Shown here piece by piece: positions 54,675-64,000 of a DNA stretch of 64,000 bases. The notes beneath the pieces are model-generated. The model did no database searches. It had not been told where the DNA came from and saw nothing but the letters and a program-made list of their open reading frames with translations. The translations under genes and the position numbers were made by a program. Location of the stretch: NCBI GenBank assembly GCA_016165875.1, contig JABBOT010000034.1:1219322-1283321 (forward strand), read 5' to 3'. Source of the DNA: Acanthopleura granulata. Its lineage: Eukaryota; Mollusca; Polyplacophora; Chitonida; Chitonidae. The number at the start of each line of letters is the position of its first letter. The stretch's first letter is position 1.

Positions 54675-55716
54675 CTTCACAGATAAATGTCACAACAATT
54701 TTAAAGGGAAAATCTCTTTCAACTGAAAGAAACATATTCATCGGTGAAAATTTGTTTTAAATTTTGCTTCCCCCATTTGTGCACCTTCATCTGCTCTTCA
54801 TTTAGTCCACCACACCAGGATAACAGATTAAGAAATATTGTCACTTAGTCGCGTACTATCATAGAGGTGTCGTGTAACGAGCGATTGTCACCGTATTTCC
54901 TCAACTGTGACGTAAGATCAAGGGGAACAAAATCGCTACCACCTCACAACAACCGACAGTCTCTGCAGGGTTTACAAATATATGTACATCCGTTGGCAGC
55001 AGCAGTGCTGGCCTCAGATTAAGGCGTATACTTATTCTGACGTAGCACTAGCAGATAACAGATCGAGATCAGCTCAAGTGACGACAAAAAAAAGATGTTA
55101 CCTGTTGTTAGTATGTTGTGGTGAAACCGTCATTCGTGTACCAGCTCCACTCGGCCACATTTAATTACAATTGCTTGCAACAAGTTTCTGCCACGTTAGA
55201 CACTCCAGTAGCATACTATCCGGCCATGTTTTAATAGTGGCCACATCCAAAACTATAATGACAGCTTCCGCTTTCTTGTGAGGTCAAGCGATTGAGTCGG
55301 ACAAATAACCTCAATTTCTGGTTCGTCAGTCACATTGCCTGCTGACCCACTTTTCTGATAATCCTTCTAACTTCCGATAGAACCAAAGATATACAGTAAC
55401 CGCTCGTGGATTGGCTCTATTTAAGAAAGTAGTACTTCAGGCCGGAAATGTATCCAATCATGTTTGGTTTTTATTAGCCGATGTTATTCGTCCGAGCAAT
55501 ATAACTTGCACCATGTCATTTGTATTTGTTTACAGTGGTGCTTTAACTCTTTCAAGATGCGTTTTGTAAGGATTAAACGCCACTTACAGTAACTGATCTT
55601 TGCATTTAATCTCTCCTTCCAGCTTTCAGAAAAGTTTAAAACAGAAACTTGTTGCGCATTAATTTAACCTAAAGTATACCTCTCCTGTCACTGGAGGTAA
55701 CAAATACGAAAGAGCT
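54675..55716. promoter_or_regulatory. Divergent promoter region between ARHGAP and WDR12
   Basis: The two start codons are back to back, 1,042 bp apart, so both 5' UTRs and promoters must lie here unless untranslated upstream exons exist. Visible motifs are a CRE/ATF-like TGACGTAA (54907-54914), a TGACGTA core at about 55037, and CCAAT-type motifs in both orientations near 55410 and 55455. No SINE or satellite was found here, unlike the introns on both sides. Transcription starts are not placed. Confidence 0.7.
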
Positions 55717-55778
55717 ATGGAAACTTCCGGTGACACAACACCACACGTGCAAGTGACTTTTGTCACAAAACAAGCTCG
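55717..55778 (+). CDS. WDR12: WDR12 exon 1: start codon and first strand of NLE domain
   Basis: 62 nt, residues 1-20 plus two bases of codon 21. The ATG at 55717 has G at -3 and G at +4, a strong context. [11 protein letters not shown] matches the human LQTRFYTDNKK start. The donor is GTAAGG at 55779. CG from this exon plus G from exon 2 makes Arg21. It is too short to be obvious as an open frame and was found from family alignment. Confidence 0.9.
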
Positions 55779-58700
55779 GTAAGGGTCAGAAACGTGTTAA
55801 GTTTATTCATAGAAAGAGATTTAAATGTGTTCAAGCCGCCCAGCCCGTTTTACATCTTGATCATGACGCCCGGCGAGTGAAAATCACTGTACCTGCCACG
55901 AAATACAACAACAACGCTGCTGCGGATACTAGGTCTAACGGAGGTCAATTCGAAAATCCAGGGGTATTTTCCTTTCCGTATCTAGACGTTGCCTAAGCCT
56001 TTAAAATCTTTATGTTCCTCAATTCGAAAAGTTTTATAACCCTACTGTTAAGCTAGTCGTAGATGAAATCCACTGTCGCTCTGATGTTTGGATGTTGCTA
56101 TACCAGTGGAGTCATACAACCTTCCATTTAATTTCTTGAGAGTGTTGCCAGAGTTCTGCCCTCTCGCAACTCAACCACTTGTTTTAAGTCTCCTGCCAAA
56201 GTATAGACACCTGCAAACTTGCGCGCTACAGTTTCGGCAGTCTCACCGTCATTGTTTAGGAGCTGAACAAAATCGACGCCATGTTTATGCCGGCACTTCC
56301 GTTTGTAGCACGTTTTTGTTTCAACATGGAGCGATGAGCTTCTAGGCCGGACAGCTCGTAAATAATGAAGGTTAGTCCACGAAAATTGTAGCTGTACTTT
56401 GGCAGCAGACATAAGGACAAGTGGCTGAGTTGAGAGAATTACCAGATTCTCTAAAGGCCTTACCAAACATGGCAGAATGCGGGACTTTTGACAGAAGCAA
56501 TGGACTAAAACAGCCAACATGGCCCTAACCCAGACGTTTTAAAAGGGCAGCAACATGCGATCCCTTTTGGTGACCATTGCTGGTTGATGAAAGGCTAGGC
56601 AGCATCTAAATATAGATAGGAAAATACCCCTGGTTTTTCAAATGGACCTCTGTTAGACATTGTATCTGTATCATGCAACATCTGATTCATTAGGCTATGC
56701 CTACATGTACAAGATGGAGACCCTGTAGCTTACTGTTAGCCACAGAGGCAGTGTTGGGCTAACTGAAATAAGCATAATTTTTGTCATACTTCAGCCTGAA
56801 ATCTCCCTTCTTTGTCGCTTGAAGTCAGTATTAACATTTTCTTCCTGCCTCTGATCGTAACGAATTCCCCTTCCAAGTTTTGATGCAAATCCAGTCCACA
56901 TCCAGGCGTGAGTGCATGTTTGTGACTGAAGAATCGAACCAGAACAATACCATTAGCAGTGCATTTTTATCCTCCTGTCTGCTACCATTAGAAAATTATG
57001 ATTCCAGAATGCACCTCTTTCGGGCGTGAAATTCATGTATGCAGAAATCACGTATTAGAACGAGATTTACAAGTTATCAGAGAGACTCGGGTTCACATGT
57101 CAGTCCTACCATTTTGAAGTAAATTCATGTTGAGAAGCGGGATTTCGCATTACATGAGCTATATCTCAAGTCTCGTGCACAAGGGAGACTACTTCTGTGA
57201 TGTCAGTTCAAGGAAAATGGCAGACGCAGCAGATTAATTAAGTATAAATATGTGAAAAAGTATGCATGGTCAGAGTTAATCAAAGACACTCTGATCCCAC
57301 TCCAGAGACTCCTCTTTACGACACAGCGAGACTGACTGATTGTGCTGTGAAAAAGTAATCCACAAAACCACTAGCTGGTCAAATCCACATCATAACATCA
57401 ATCCACATATGAATTTGTGAGGGTAATCGAATAAAGTTTCATTTCTCACAAAAAGGCCTCTGGGTTACACTGTTGCTAGTCATTTTAGGGTATCCACCAT
57501 AAACTGCGTCGTTTATGTGTGTCATGCACACGAACATGTGAATCGTCACCATCACTCGAACTCCTAGATTACACTTTTGGCTGGAAGACTTTCTTTCAGA
57601 TAGTGCAAGACATTAATGCCACATGTATAAATAAACCAATTCAAAACACTTCAAAACAGCTTGCAAAAATAATGTGTCATTTCTAAGGCATATTTCAGTG
57701 TCTGACTAGGTTTATTCACCAGCCAATACACAGCTCCAGGCCAGTGTCCAAACTAGCACCATTTAAAAATGTGATGCAATAGTTGTGGAACTTTGTCCCA
57801 TCATTTGAAACAAACATTACCGGCCAAATATTTGGCCCGGGCAATAAGTTTGCAGGCATACATGTAAGTTTCCCTTTCATTTGTCAGTTTATTTCAAGGG
57901 CGGTCTTGAGCAACTATTTTCTAGGGAAATTACACTGATAATGAAATGAATTTGCTTAATAGATTAAAAGCTTAATAGAAACATTTGAACAGGACCTTTT
58001 GGGTTGGTAAGGTTACATGAACCTACTTCCTGGAAGATATCATATCATTAACTTATTTGAAGGTTACAGGTGGACTTGGTGAAATGATGGGTATCAAAAT
58101 TGTGAAATACCTTGCTAAGACAACCTAGACAAGTACTTGTCCAGGATTGATGCATAATTACTTCATAAAACTTATTTCTTTCACCTATAAAGCCAGCCTT
58201 TTGTGAAAAGTTAGGGTTGGGATTAGTATTTCTTCACACAGCTATGCACTTCACGGCAAAGAGTACTGAAAGTGAAAGAAAGAAAACGTGTGTGGATAGA
58301 AGAATAGCTGAATAGAAACATTTGAGTATGAGTCTTTTCAAGAGCTGGTTTGGTCACATGAAACAAACATTTGCATAGATGTCCAAAAACTTCAAATGAA
58401 TTCTGATGAGATGTTTATTATTAGCTGACACCTTGGCTTTTCTCTAATCTCATTTCATAAGGTTTAGCTTCACAGGTTTGAATTAAAGAAGACTGCATAA
58501 ATATGTATATTTTATTTTACTGTTGCCCAACCAGCTTGCTCTAAACGATGACATGGTGATAATAACTAAAATATTCAAGAAAACATTCAGTTTTGGCCTA
58601 AAGATCATAAAAGATTTCTGCAAAGCCTTATCATAAGGTCACTTCTGTGTGATTAGATGCTTTTTAAGTCCTCTGTGAAAGATTTGAATATGTCCATCCT

Positions 58701-61700
58701 CCTACCATAGCGCTGGGCATTGTCGTATAAGTGAAAATATTTTTGAGTACGGTGCAAAACACCGATCAAATAAATAAATAAATACATGTGTAGGGGAATG
58801 GGGGTCTTCTGTGGCTGAGGTGGTTAGCGTGTCAGCAGGTGCCTCTCACCAGTGTGATGGTTGTGAATTCAAGTCTAGGTCATGCTGGCTTCCTCTCTGG
58901 CTGTACATGGGAATGGCCACCAACAAGCTGCAGATGGTGGTGGGTCTCTACTGGGCTCCGTCTGGTTTCCTCTCGCGCCGTAATGCTGGTCGCCGTGGTA
59001 TGAATGAAATATCCTTAGGTACAACATAAAACATCAATTAAGTATAGTATATAAATAAATAAATATGAGATAGGTCTTTGTTTTTCCCAGGTATTCTGTT
59101 CCAGATTCCCCATTCTCTGTGCCTGTTAATGTTACCACCAATGATCTCACTTCCCTGATTAACCGTCTCCTACAACATGGTAAGTCTAAATTACAAAAAC
59201 GGTAAAGTTTGAACTGTAACATGGTAAGTTTTAACTACAACATGGTAAGTCTAAATTGCATCAGCTCTAGTACAGGAGATTGAAGGCTTGAATCAAGCTC
59301 TGTTTTTGCCTTTCATTTTTCAGGGGTTTTATTTCAAGTTTTTAATAATACAGATGCACAAACTCATTAAGACCCTGAACAATTGTGTCCAAGACTGATT
59401 TTTATATGTGTTAAAATGCTCATAAAAGCTTTGCTCTTTTTTTGTTTCTGCAGATGATGACAGTAATGTTGACTTTGACTTCCTCATTGACGGTGAATTT
59501 TTGCGAGTGTCTCTGGAGAAATATTTGGAAGAGAAAGAGATCTCAAACACAGTAAGGGACAGTAGAGGAGTTTCAAGTTCGAACTCTCTGCTGGCAAAAG
59601 ATGAAAAGAGTTCAGCTATATCATGTGACTTGTCAGAAAAAAATTTTGTTGACAGTAAATTTATGGATCATCTATCTCACCGTGTGGTGAAGGTATAACC
59701 AACCTTTCCTTCATTCAGGAGCTTAAAAAGCTTCCAGCTCAGCAATTTTGTCCATCATTTGCCTAGTCTAAATAACTTTTTGTGATACTTTTCTCAGACA
59801 CCCATGCTGTAGTAAATGCAATCAAAGAGAGTTGCCTAACATTTTGGGCAGGTCACATGATACAGCATGACCTTTCCTACCTTTAGCGATAAAAGAGTTC
59901 GAATTCGAAACTCCCCTATTGGAGTGGTTTCGTTTTCAGAGTCACAACCTGTGCACACCAGACCTGTCATCGGATGAAACAGGCTATTTGGTCAAACAGC
60001 CATTGCATTTGAATTTTCATGGGCCTTTTGGCGAGAATTGCCAGAGGCCCATCATAAAGGCCAGAAAACTGTGGACAAATTTCCGGAAGAAGTAGTATCA
60101 CCGACATACTCAGTGTCAGTGCATTTAAGCGAAATAAATCCGGGTGTTATGGTCAAATGTTACCTTCCTTTCATGATGTTTTCTTCATTGCTCTGTTGGG
60201 ATTTATATGCAGTGATTATCCATTGAATAAAACTTTTAATTATGTCTGGAGTGGTGCTTTCATTTATTATCCTTTCAGTTTTACGTCCTGCAAAGTCATC
60301 AAATGCGCTTGCGCTATTTTGAGGCAAGTAGCGGTAAATGTCACACACCAGTCGGCACCTTGACTACCCATGGTAGTGTATGCAGTGAAAAGATTTACAT
60401 CACTCAAGATAGCTTACATGGATGTATTTAACAGTTTCTAATTGTGTTTATGGCTACATTGCAGCACATAAGCACTTAGGTAGTCATTAAAATTGTGGAA
60501 ATAAAGAATAATGTGCAAGTTAATGATGAGGCGGTGGGTATGCCATTTTACCTCACCCCTTGGGTTACTGCTCAAGAATAATTGACTGAACTAGAGTGAA
60601 AACTGGAATAGAGGGGGTGTTAGTCCATCTAGAGGGGGTGTTAGTCCATCTAGAGGGGGTGAGTCCATCTAGAGGGGGTGTTAGTCCATCTAGAGGGGGT
60701 GAGTCCATCTAGAGGGGGTGTTAGTCCATCTAGAGGGGGTGAGTCCATCTAGAGGGGGTGTTAGTCCATCCAGAGGGGATGTTAGTCCATCTAGAGGGGA
60801 TGAGTCCATCCAGAGGGGGTGAGTCCATCCAGAGGGGATGTTAGTCCATCCAGAGGGGGTGAGTCCATCTAGAGGGGGTGTTAGTCCATCTAGAGGGGGT
60901 GTTAGTCCATCTAGAGGGGGTGAGTCCATCCAGAGGGGGTGTTAGTTCATCTAGAGGGAGTGAATCCATCTAGAGGGGGTGAGTCCATCCAGATGGACTA
61001 ATGGTATTATTTTATAATTCTGGCATTCATCAGAACCCAGAGTTCATCAACAGTTCTCAAGAAAAATCGCCGCAGATCTCGAATTCTAAGTCAAATTAAC
61101 TGCTTTTGATGAGGCCCGCGCATTTTACTTTGACCAAATGGATTACTGGCAAAGAATATCGATTGGGTACCTTTTCCTGTCACATTTACAACCTGTGCAA
61201 ATTTCCAGGCTATGTGCAAGTCACACAGGAAGTGTTGCTTGCAGTTGGAAACATGCAAATTTTACCAGTCAGTAAGATTAGATACTCAGATTTGTCACAC
61301 GAAGTAAAGTGTTGTCATCTAAATGATAAAAACAAGATATAGCACAGGGGCAGAAGTGTGTGGAAGTGAAGCTTTTACAGTGACAAACTCAAACGTGCAA
61401 GTGTTCGCTTTTACAAGTGCGAAACAACAACAACACCATAATACTTTTTATTTTCTAATCAGCTTTAGCTGGCAGTGGTTTTGTCACCCACATCCGCCGA
61501 AACTCGCCGCCTGCTGGTTACTAATGAACACCCTGATATACTGTATATAAACTTTCGTTTCTTATCAATCACGTCAAACATAAGCTTTACAGGTGAATTA
61601 ATGGGATAATAGGATTAGAACATATTTAACTTTATTTTATAATCATATTACAAAAAAGGACGTGTATGCTTCTTGAAAATGCCCCTTCCCGATCCTCACA

Positions 61701-63706
61701 AATCAGGTGTCTGATTCAAATTAACAATTTTAACATACAAGATAACTGTAAGCTCTGATTTTGAATGATGAATCTGTAAACTATTTTAAAAATTTTGTTT
61801 CATTTCGTTTGAGAGTAATTTCTGTACACGTGCATTTCATATGACTGTACTGCATTTATTGATCAGTTTTTTATTGAGTTTTCTGCATACCAATAAATTT
61901 TCATAACATTGGTGTTAGCAGTTGAGTGATTCCATGCAAGTTGGTGTTGACACTTACCGAAGAAATATAAATGGTAAAGGACTTTGTTTCAAATTTGGAT
62001 GGGGAAAGTGTCTTCAGTCTTACCGTATATCACAGTATGATGCTCTAGTTGGAGTGGACAAATTCAGACCAGCACGTTTATTCAGAACACACAGGCACTT
62101 TATTTACAGCTCCATATCCAATATGTAGAAACCATTGCTTTGTTATCCATGAATTCTTCATAACATCAGCAAACCCAAAGTCAGAGCCAATACCGTTGAT
62201 CGTCATAGCGACCGAGCGTGCGTGTACGACATCGTCATCGTGGACGTCAACGTCATCGTGAACGTCAACGTCATCGTGAACGTCAACGTCATCGTGAACG
62301 TCATCTTGAACGTGGACGTGGTTCAAGCTGTACAAAAAATACAGGAAACCTGAATTTAGAACCGCATGAAATCTTAAAATAATCATTAACTTGGCTCAGT
62401 CTCAACAATCGCCAGAGTAATGACCTTACATTCACACATCAGTGTTAATGCACAATGATATTTTCGTCTTGTTGTTATGATTAAATGCACCAGTTTTGAT
62501 GAGCTTTAGTCATTTGAAATTATAGCCGAAGTTTGTATACATGTGAGACAACAACAACAACATCAGTCACAGCTACATGATACAACGAACTTATTCATTC
62601 GGCAGACATACATACGAACTCAAAGGTTAAGGAATTAAAAAATATGAAACTCACAAAAATTCTGCCCATAGTCTGAGGTCCACAACAATCAGAACTCTCG
62701 TGTTTATAAACATTTAACTTTGATAAACTTTGCAGGAACTCTCCGCTCATTCCAAGAAACATCCATCCCCTTCTCTCTAAACTCGCAACACCCTCCTATT
62801 GCAGGACCCTTATTGTTAGGTCTTTCAGGAAGGGAGGGACCGAGTGAAACAAAAACCTGAACTTGTACAGTCTATCACAAATATGACAAAAGAGTATGCT
62901 GTGTCTCCTACACTGGTGAAATGTGCTCTCTTTAAACTAATGTCATGGGCTGAGTAAGAAACGATTGACATAAAATGGTGCCAAGTACTGCTGCTGCATG
63001 CCCCATTACGGCCACAATAACGGACAGGCACTTTGTGCGTGGAGAACACTGACGGATTATACTGGAAGACAACTGGTCACTCCTTACAAGAAGAATAAAA
63101 TCAGAAGAAGAGGAACAGACCCATTTCACAGCCCTTGGGCCCTAGTTTAAATAGTTGAATATGGTTCTTTCACCCCCTTCGAAGGGAAGTAAATTTTGGA
63201 ACACAGCGAAGCCCTCTGCCTACTTGGATAACAATGCAAGCCATGATAATTCATACTAATTTGTTATGTCTTTATGAACACATTCAGATATATATTCTTA
63301 CAGTTTTGATGTGATTATCAAGCTTTTTCTGAAACTGTCTTTTGTCTCTTATCTTTTGATTATCACCAGTAAAACTGAAAATCATAAAAATGATATATTC
63401 TTTAATAGGCTGTTGAACATAGTTCGGGCTGTCAGAATGATTATTTTTTTCTTCAGAATACTAAATAACAATTTCTCAAGGATCTGAGTGACGTTCTACA
63501 TTGCTTTTAACTTACATCTAACTTGAATGAACTTGATCGAATGTACTCTACAGTGATTGATTATTATCTGATGTACTCAGTGGTCTCCCTTGTCTACAGG
63601 AATCTGTGGTGTGTATTGAATATGTGGAGAGGCAGCCAGCCCCAGAACCTGACAGATCCTTGCTGCATGATGATTGGGTGAGCTGTGTGCAGTCAGCAGC
63701 CAATCA
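55717..63706 (+). CDS. WDR12: WDR12 ribosome biogenesis protein, 5' part (exons 1-4, residues 1-118, truncated by window end)
   Basis: The span includes introns (55779-59090, 59180-59453, 59552-63599, and one open beyond 63706). Four exons join in phase to give the N-terminal NLE (Notchless-like, ubiquitin-like) domain. It starts [20 protein letters not shown] and continues through [18 protein letters not shown] and [12 protein letters not shown] to HDDWVSCV. Human WDR12 has the same succession (FDFLIKGQFLR, IEYVEKYTAPQPE, HDDWISSI). The family works with PES1 and BOP1 in the PeBoW complex for 60S maturation in the nucleolus, and its ubiquitin-like domain binds the AAA ATPase midasin/Rea1. 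The WD40 propeller lies outside the window. Confidence 0.93.
55915..56680. mobile_element. Terminal-inverted-repeat element, ~750 bp (WDR12 intron 1)
   Basis: The left arm GGTCTAACGGAGGTCAATTC, GAAAATCCAGGGGTATTTTC, GTTGCCTAAGCCTTT is mirrored by the right arm AAAGGCTAGGCAGCATCTAA, AAAATACCCCTGGTTTTTCA, AATGGACCTCTGTTAGACAT. Between them a 130-codon minus-strand frame (56128-56520) has no domain I recognise. Exact ends and target duplication are not resolved. Confidence 0.68.
56681..58696 (+). other. WDR12 intron 1, unannotated stretch
   Basis: About 2 kb of ordinary AT-rich intron. No array, transposon or alternative first exon was recognised. Confidence 0.45.
58697..58784 (+). mobile_element. 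SINE 3' fragment
   Basis: CTCCTACCATAGCGCTGGGC, TGTCGTATAAGTGAAAATAT, GAGTACGGTGCAAAACACCG and the tail AAATAAATAAATAAATACAT. Confidence 0.75.
58800..59064 (+). mobile_element. tRNA-headed SINE, full length, just upstream of WDR12 exon 2
   Basis: The head GGGGTCTTCTGTGGCTGAGG, TGGTTAGCGTGTCAGCAGGT, box-B-like GAATTCAAGTC, body TGCTGGCTTCCTCTCTGGCT and tail TATAAATAAATAAATATGAG. A deletion removes part of the anticodon-arm region. Its tail is followed by only a polypyrimidine tract and the exon 2 acceptor. Confidence 0.82.
59091..59179 (+). CDS. WDR12: WDR12 exon 2: NLE domain
   Basis: 89 nt, codons 22-50 plus split codons at each end. The acceptor is TTTGTTTTTCCCAG and the donor [26 protein letters not shown] and SLINRLLQH match human [20 protein letters not shown] and IINKLL. 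A full-length SINE ends only about 27 bp before the exon. Confidence 0.94.
59454..59551 (+). CDS. WDR12: WDR12 exon 3: NLE domain
   Basis: 98 nt, residues 51-83. The acceptor is TTTTGTTTCTGCAG and the donor [26 protein letters not shown] matches the most conserved block of the NLE domain. A MITE begins 12 bp after the exon. Confidence 0.95.
59563..59918. mobile_element. MITE with TAGRGGAGTTTC ends, 356 bp, 12 bp after WDR12 exon 3
   Basis: The left end TAGAGGAGTTTCAAGTTCGA, ACTCTCTGCTGGC and right end GCGATAAAAGAGTTCGAATT, CGAAACTCCCCTA are inverted repeats, bounded by TA. Internal TATCATGTGACTTGTCA and GTCACATGATACAG match the copy at 44891. The exon 3 reading frame runs into it and stays open to 59698. 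Confidence 0.78.
59919..60604 (+). other. WDR12 intron 3, stretch before the minisatellite
   Basis: No exon or element was recognised. Confidence 0.4.
60605..61000. repeat. 19/21-bp minisatellite, ~19 units
   Basis: Two unit lengths alternate: AGAGGGGGTGTTAGTCCATC T (21 bp) and AGAGGGGGTGAGTCCATCT (19 bp). Right-hand units carry CCAGAGG variants and decay near 60980. A false minus-strand frame repeats PPLDGLT. Confidence 0.92.
61001..62224 (+). other. WDR12 intron 3, stretch between arrays
   Basis: AT-rich intron. No exon, SINE or MITE was recognised. Confidence 0.4.
62225..62325. repeat. 18-bp tandem repeat, ~5 units
   Basis: Units of CGTCAACGTCATCGTGAA, the first with GTGGACGTCAACGTCATC. 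Each contains the ACGTCA half of a CRE-like octamer. Minus-strand translation repeats VHDDVD. Confidence 0.88.
62326..63164 (+). other. WDR12 intron 3, unannotated stretch
   Basis: A short (CAA)n at 62551. No exon was seen. Confidence 0.4.
63165..63240. repeat. Single arm of the foldback element (family of 18151)
   Basis: CTTCGAAGGGAAGTAAATTT, AAGCCCTCTGCCTACTTGGA and TAACAATG correspond to one arm of 18151-18368. Confidence 0.55.
63600..63706 (+). CDS. WDR12: WDR12 exon 4: end of NLE domain
   Basis: 107 nt, residues 84-118 plus two bases. The acceptor is CCCTTGTCTACAG and the donor [26 protein letters not shown] and [15 protein letters not shown] match human VVEIEYVEKYTAPQPEQ and FHDDWISSIKGA. 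The next exon, starting the first WD40 blade, is not in the window. Confidence 0.94.
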
Positions 63707-64000
63707 GTAAGACGCTTTATTTCAAATTCTGACCTTTTATACATCTATATGGAATATTACTGTTTCCCTTGAAGTGCATATAGGAGACCAATAATGGTGA
63801 TGAAATATTACTTGTAGCACACAGCTTTACATTTTTTTCCAGTAGAATATCCTCGCATCTTCCAAACTAACTGCAAAACTCTTGTCAAAGGTCAAATGAA
63901 CTTCCTGAAACAAGGAAAAATGGTTGAAAATTTAGGTCATATTATGCAGTGTTTTACGCTCTAGCCATAGTGTCAAGTGATGTCCGTGAGTGGAAAGGTC
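63707..64000 (+). other. WDR12 intron 4, truncated by window end
   Basis: A TTTTTTTCCAG at about 63831-63841 looks like an acceptor. Reading on in the required phase meets a stop (AAC TAA) after eight codons with no WD40 similarity, so the intron continues. Confidence 0.6.

Noticed and set aside
63831..63900. Candidate WDR12 exon 5 after TTTTTTTCCAG
   Set aside because: In the phase required by exon 4 it meets a stop after eight codons and does not resemble a WD40 repeat.

Overview
This 64 kb window is intron-rich eukaryotic DNA, almost certainly from a lophotrochozoan invertebrate. A mollusc is my best guess; a brachiopod is possible. The evidence is the long repeat-laden introns, canonical GT/AG splice sites, abundant TACATGTA palindromes, and many copies of a tRNA-headed SINE ending in AATAAATAAAT, a type I associate with marine molluscs. 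I could not test the species assignment.

Two real protein-coding genes are visible, arranged head to head. On the minus strand, 16 coding exons from 54674 down to 2876 encode a 900-residue Rho GTPase-activating protein of the ARHGAP12/15/27 family. Its domain order is SH3, acidic and proline-rich linker, WW, degenerate WW, WW, PH, RhoGAP. Every exon junction was checked by hand for splice signals and phase, and the frame stays open throughout. The catalytic residues Arg746, Lys785 and Asn858 are present. On the plus strand, the first four coding exons (55717 to 63706) of WDR12 encode residues 1-118, the NLE/ubiquitin-like domain of this PeBoW ribosome-biogenesis factor. The gene runs off the window before its WD40 repeats. 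The two start codons are 1,042 bp apart, so the interval probably holds a shared or back-to-back promoter. The two proteins act in unrelated pathways (Rho-family signalling at membranes, and 60S ribosome assembly in the nucleolus), so the pairing suggests shared transcription rather than shared biochemistry.

Layout: 1-2875 is the putative 3' UTR and downstream flank of the ARHGAP gene. 2876-27410 holds exons 16 to 2. 27411-53918 is one 26.5 kb intron with no supportable exon. 53919-54674 is exon 1. 54675-55716 is the divergent promoter. 55717-64000 is the 5' part of WDR12.

The non-coding part is dominated by repeats. About 15 independent minisatellite or satellite arrays (units of 15 to 107 bp) occur, several with higher-order structure, and two appear to have grown out of transposable elements. 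About 19 full or partial SINE copies and several terminal-inverted-repeat (MITE-like) families are present, some inserted within tens of bases of splice sites. Two exons of the ARHGAP gene have decayed partial tandem duplicates beside them. Nearly all remaining open reading frames are intronic, antisense or repeat artefacts. I saw no prokaryotic-type operon, CRISPR array, rRNA or free-standing tRNA gene.
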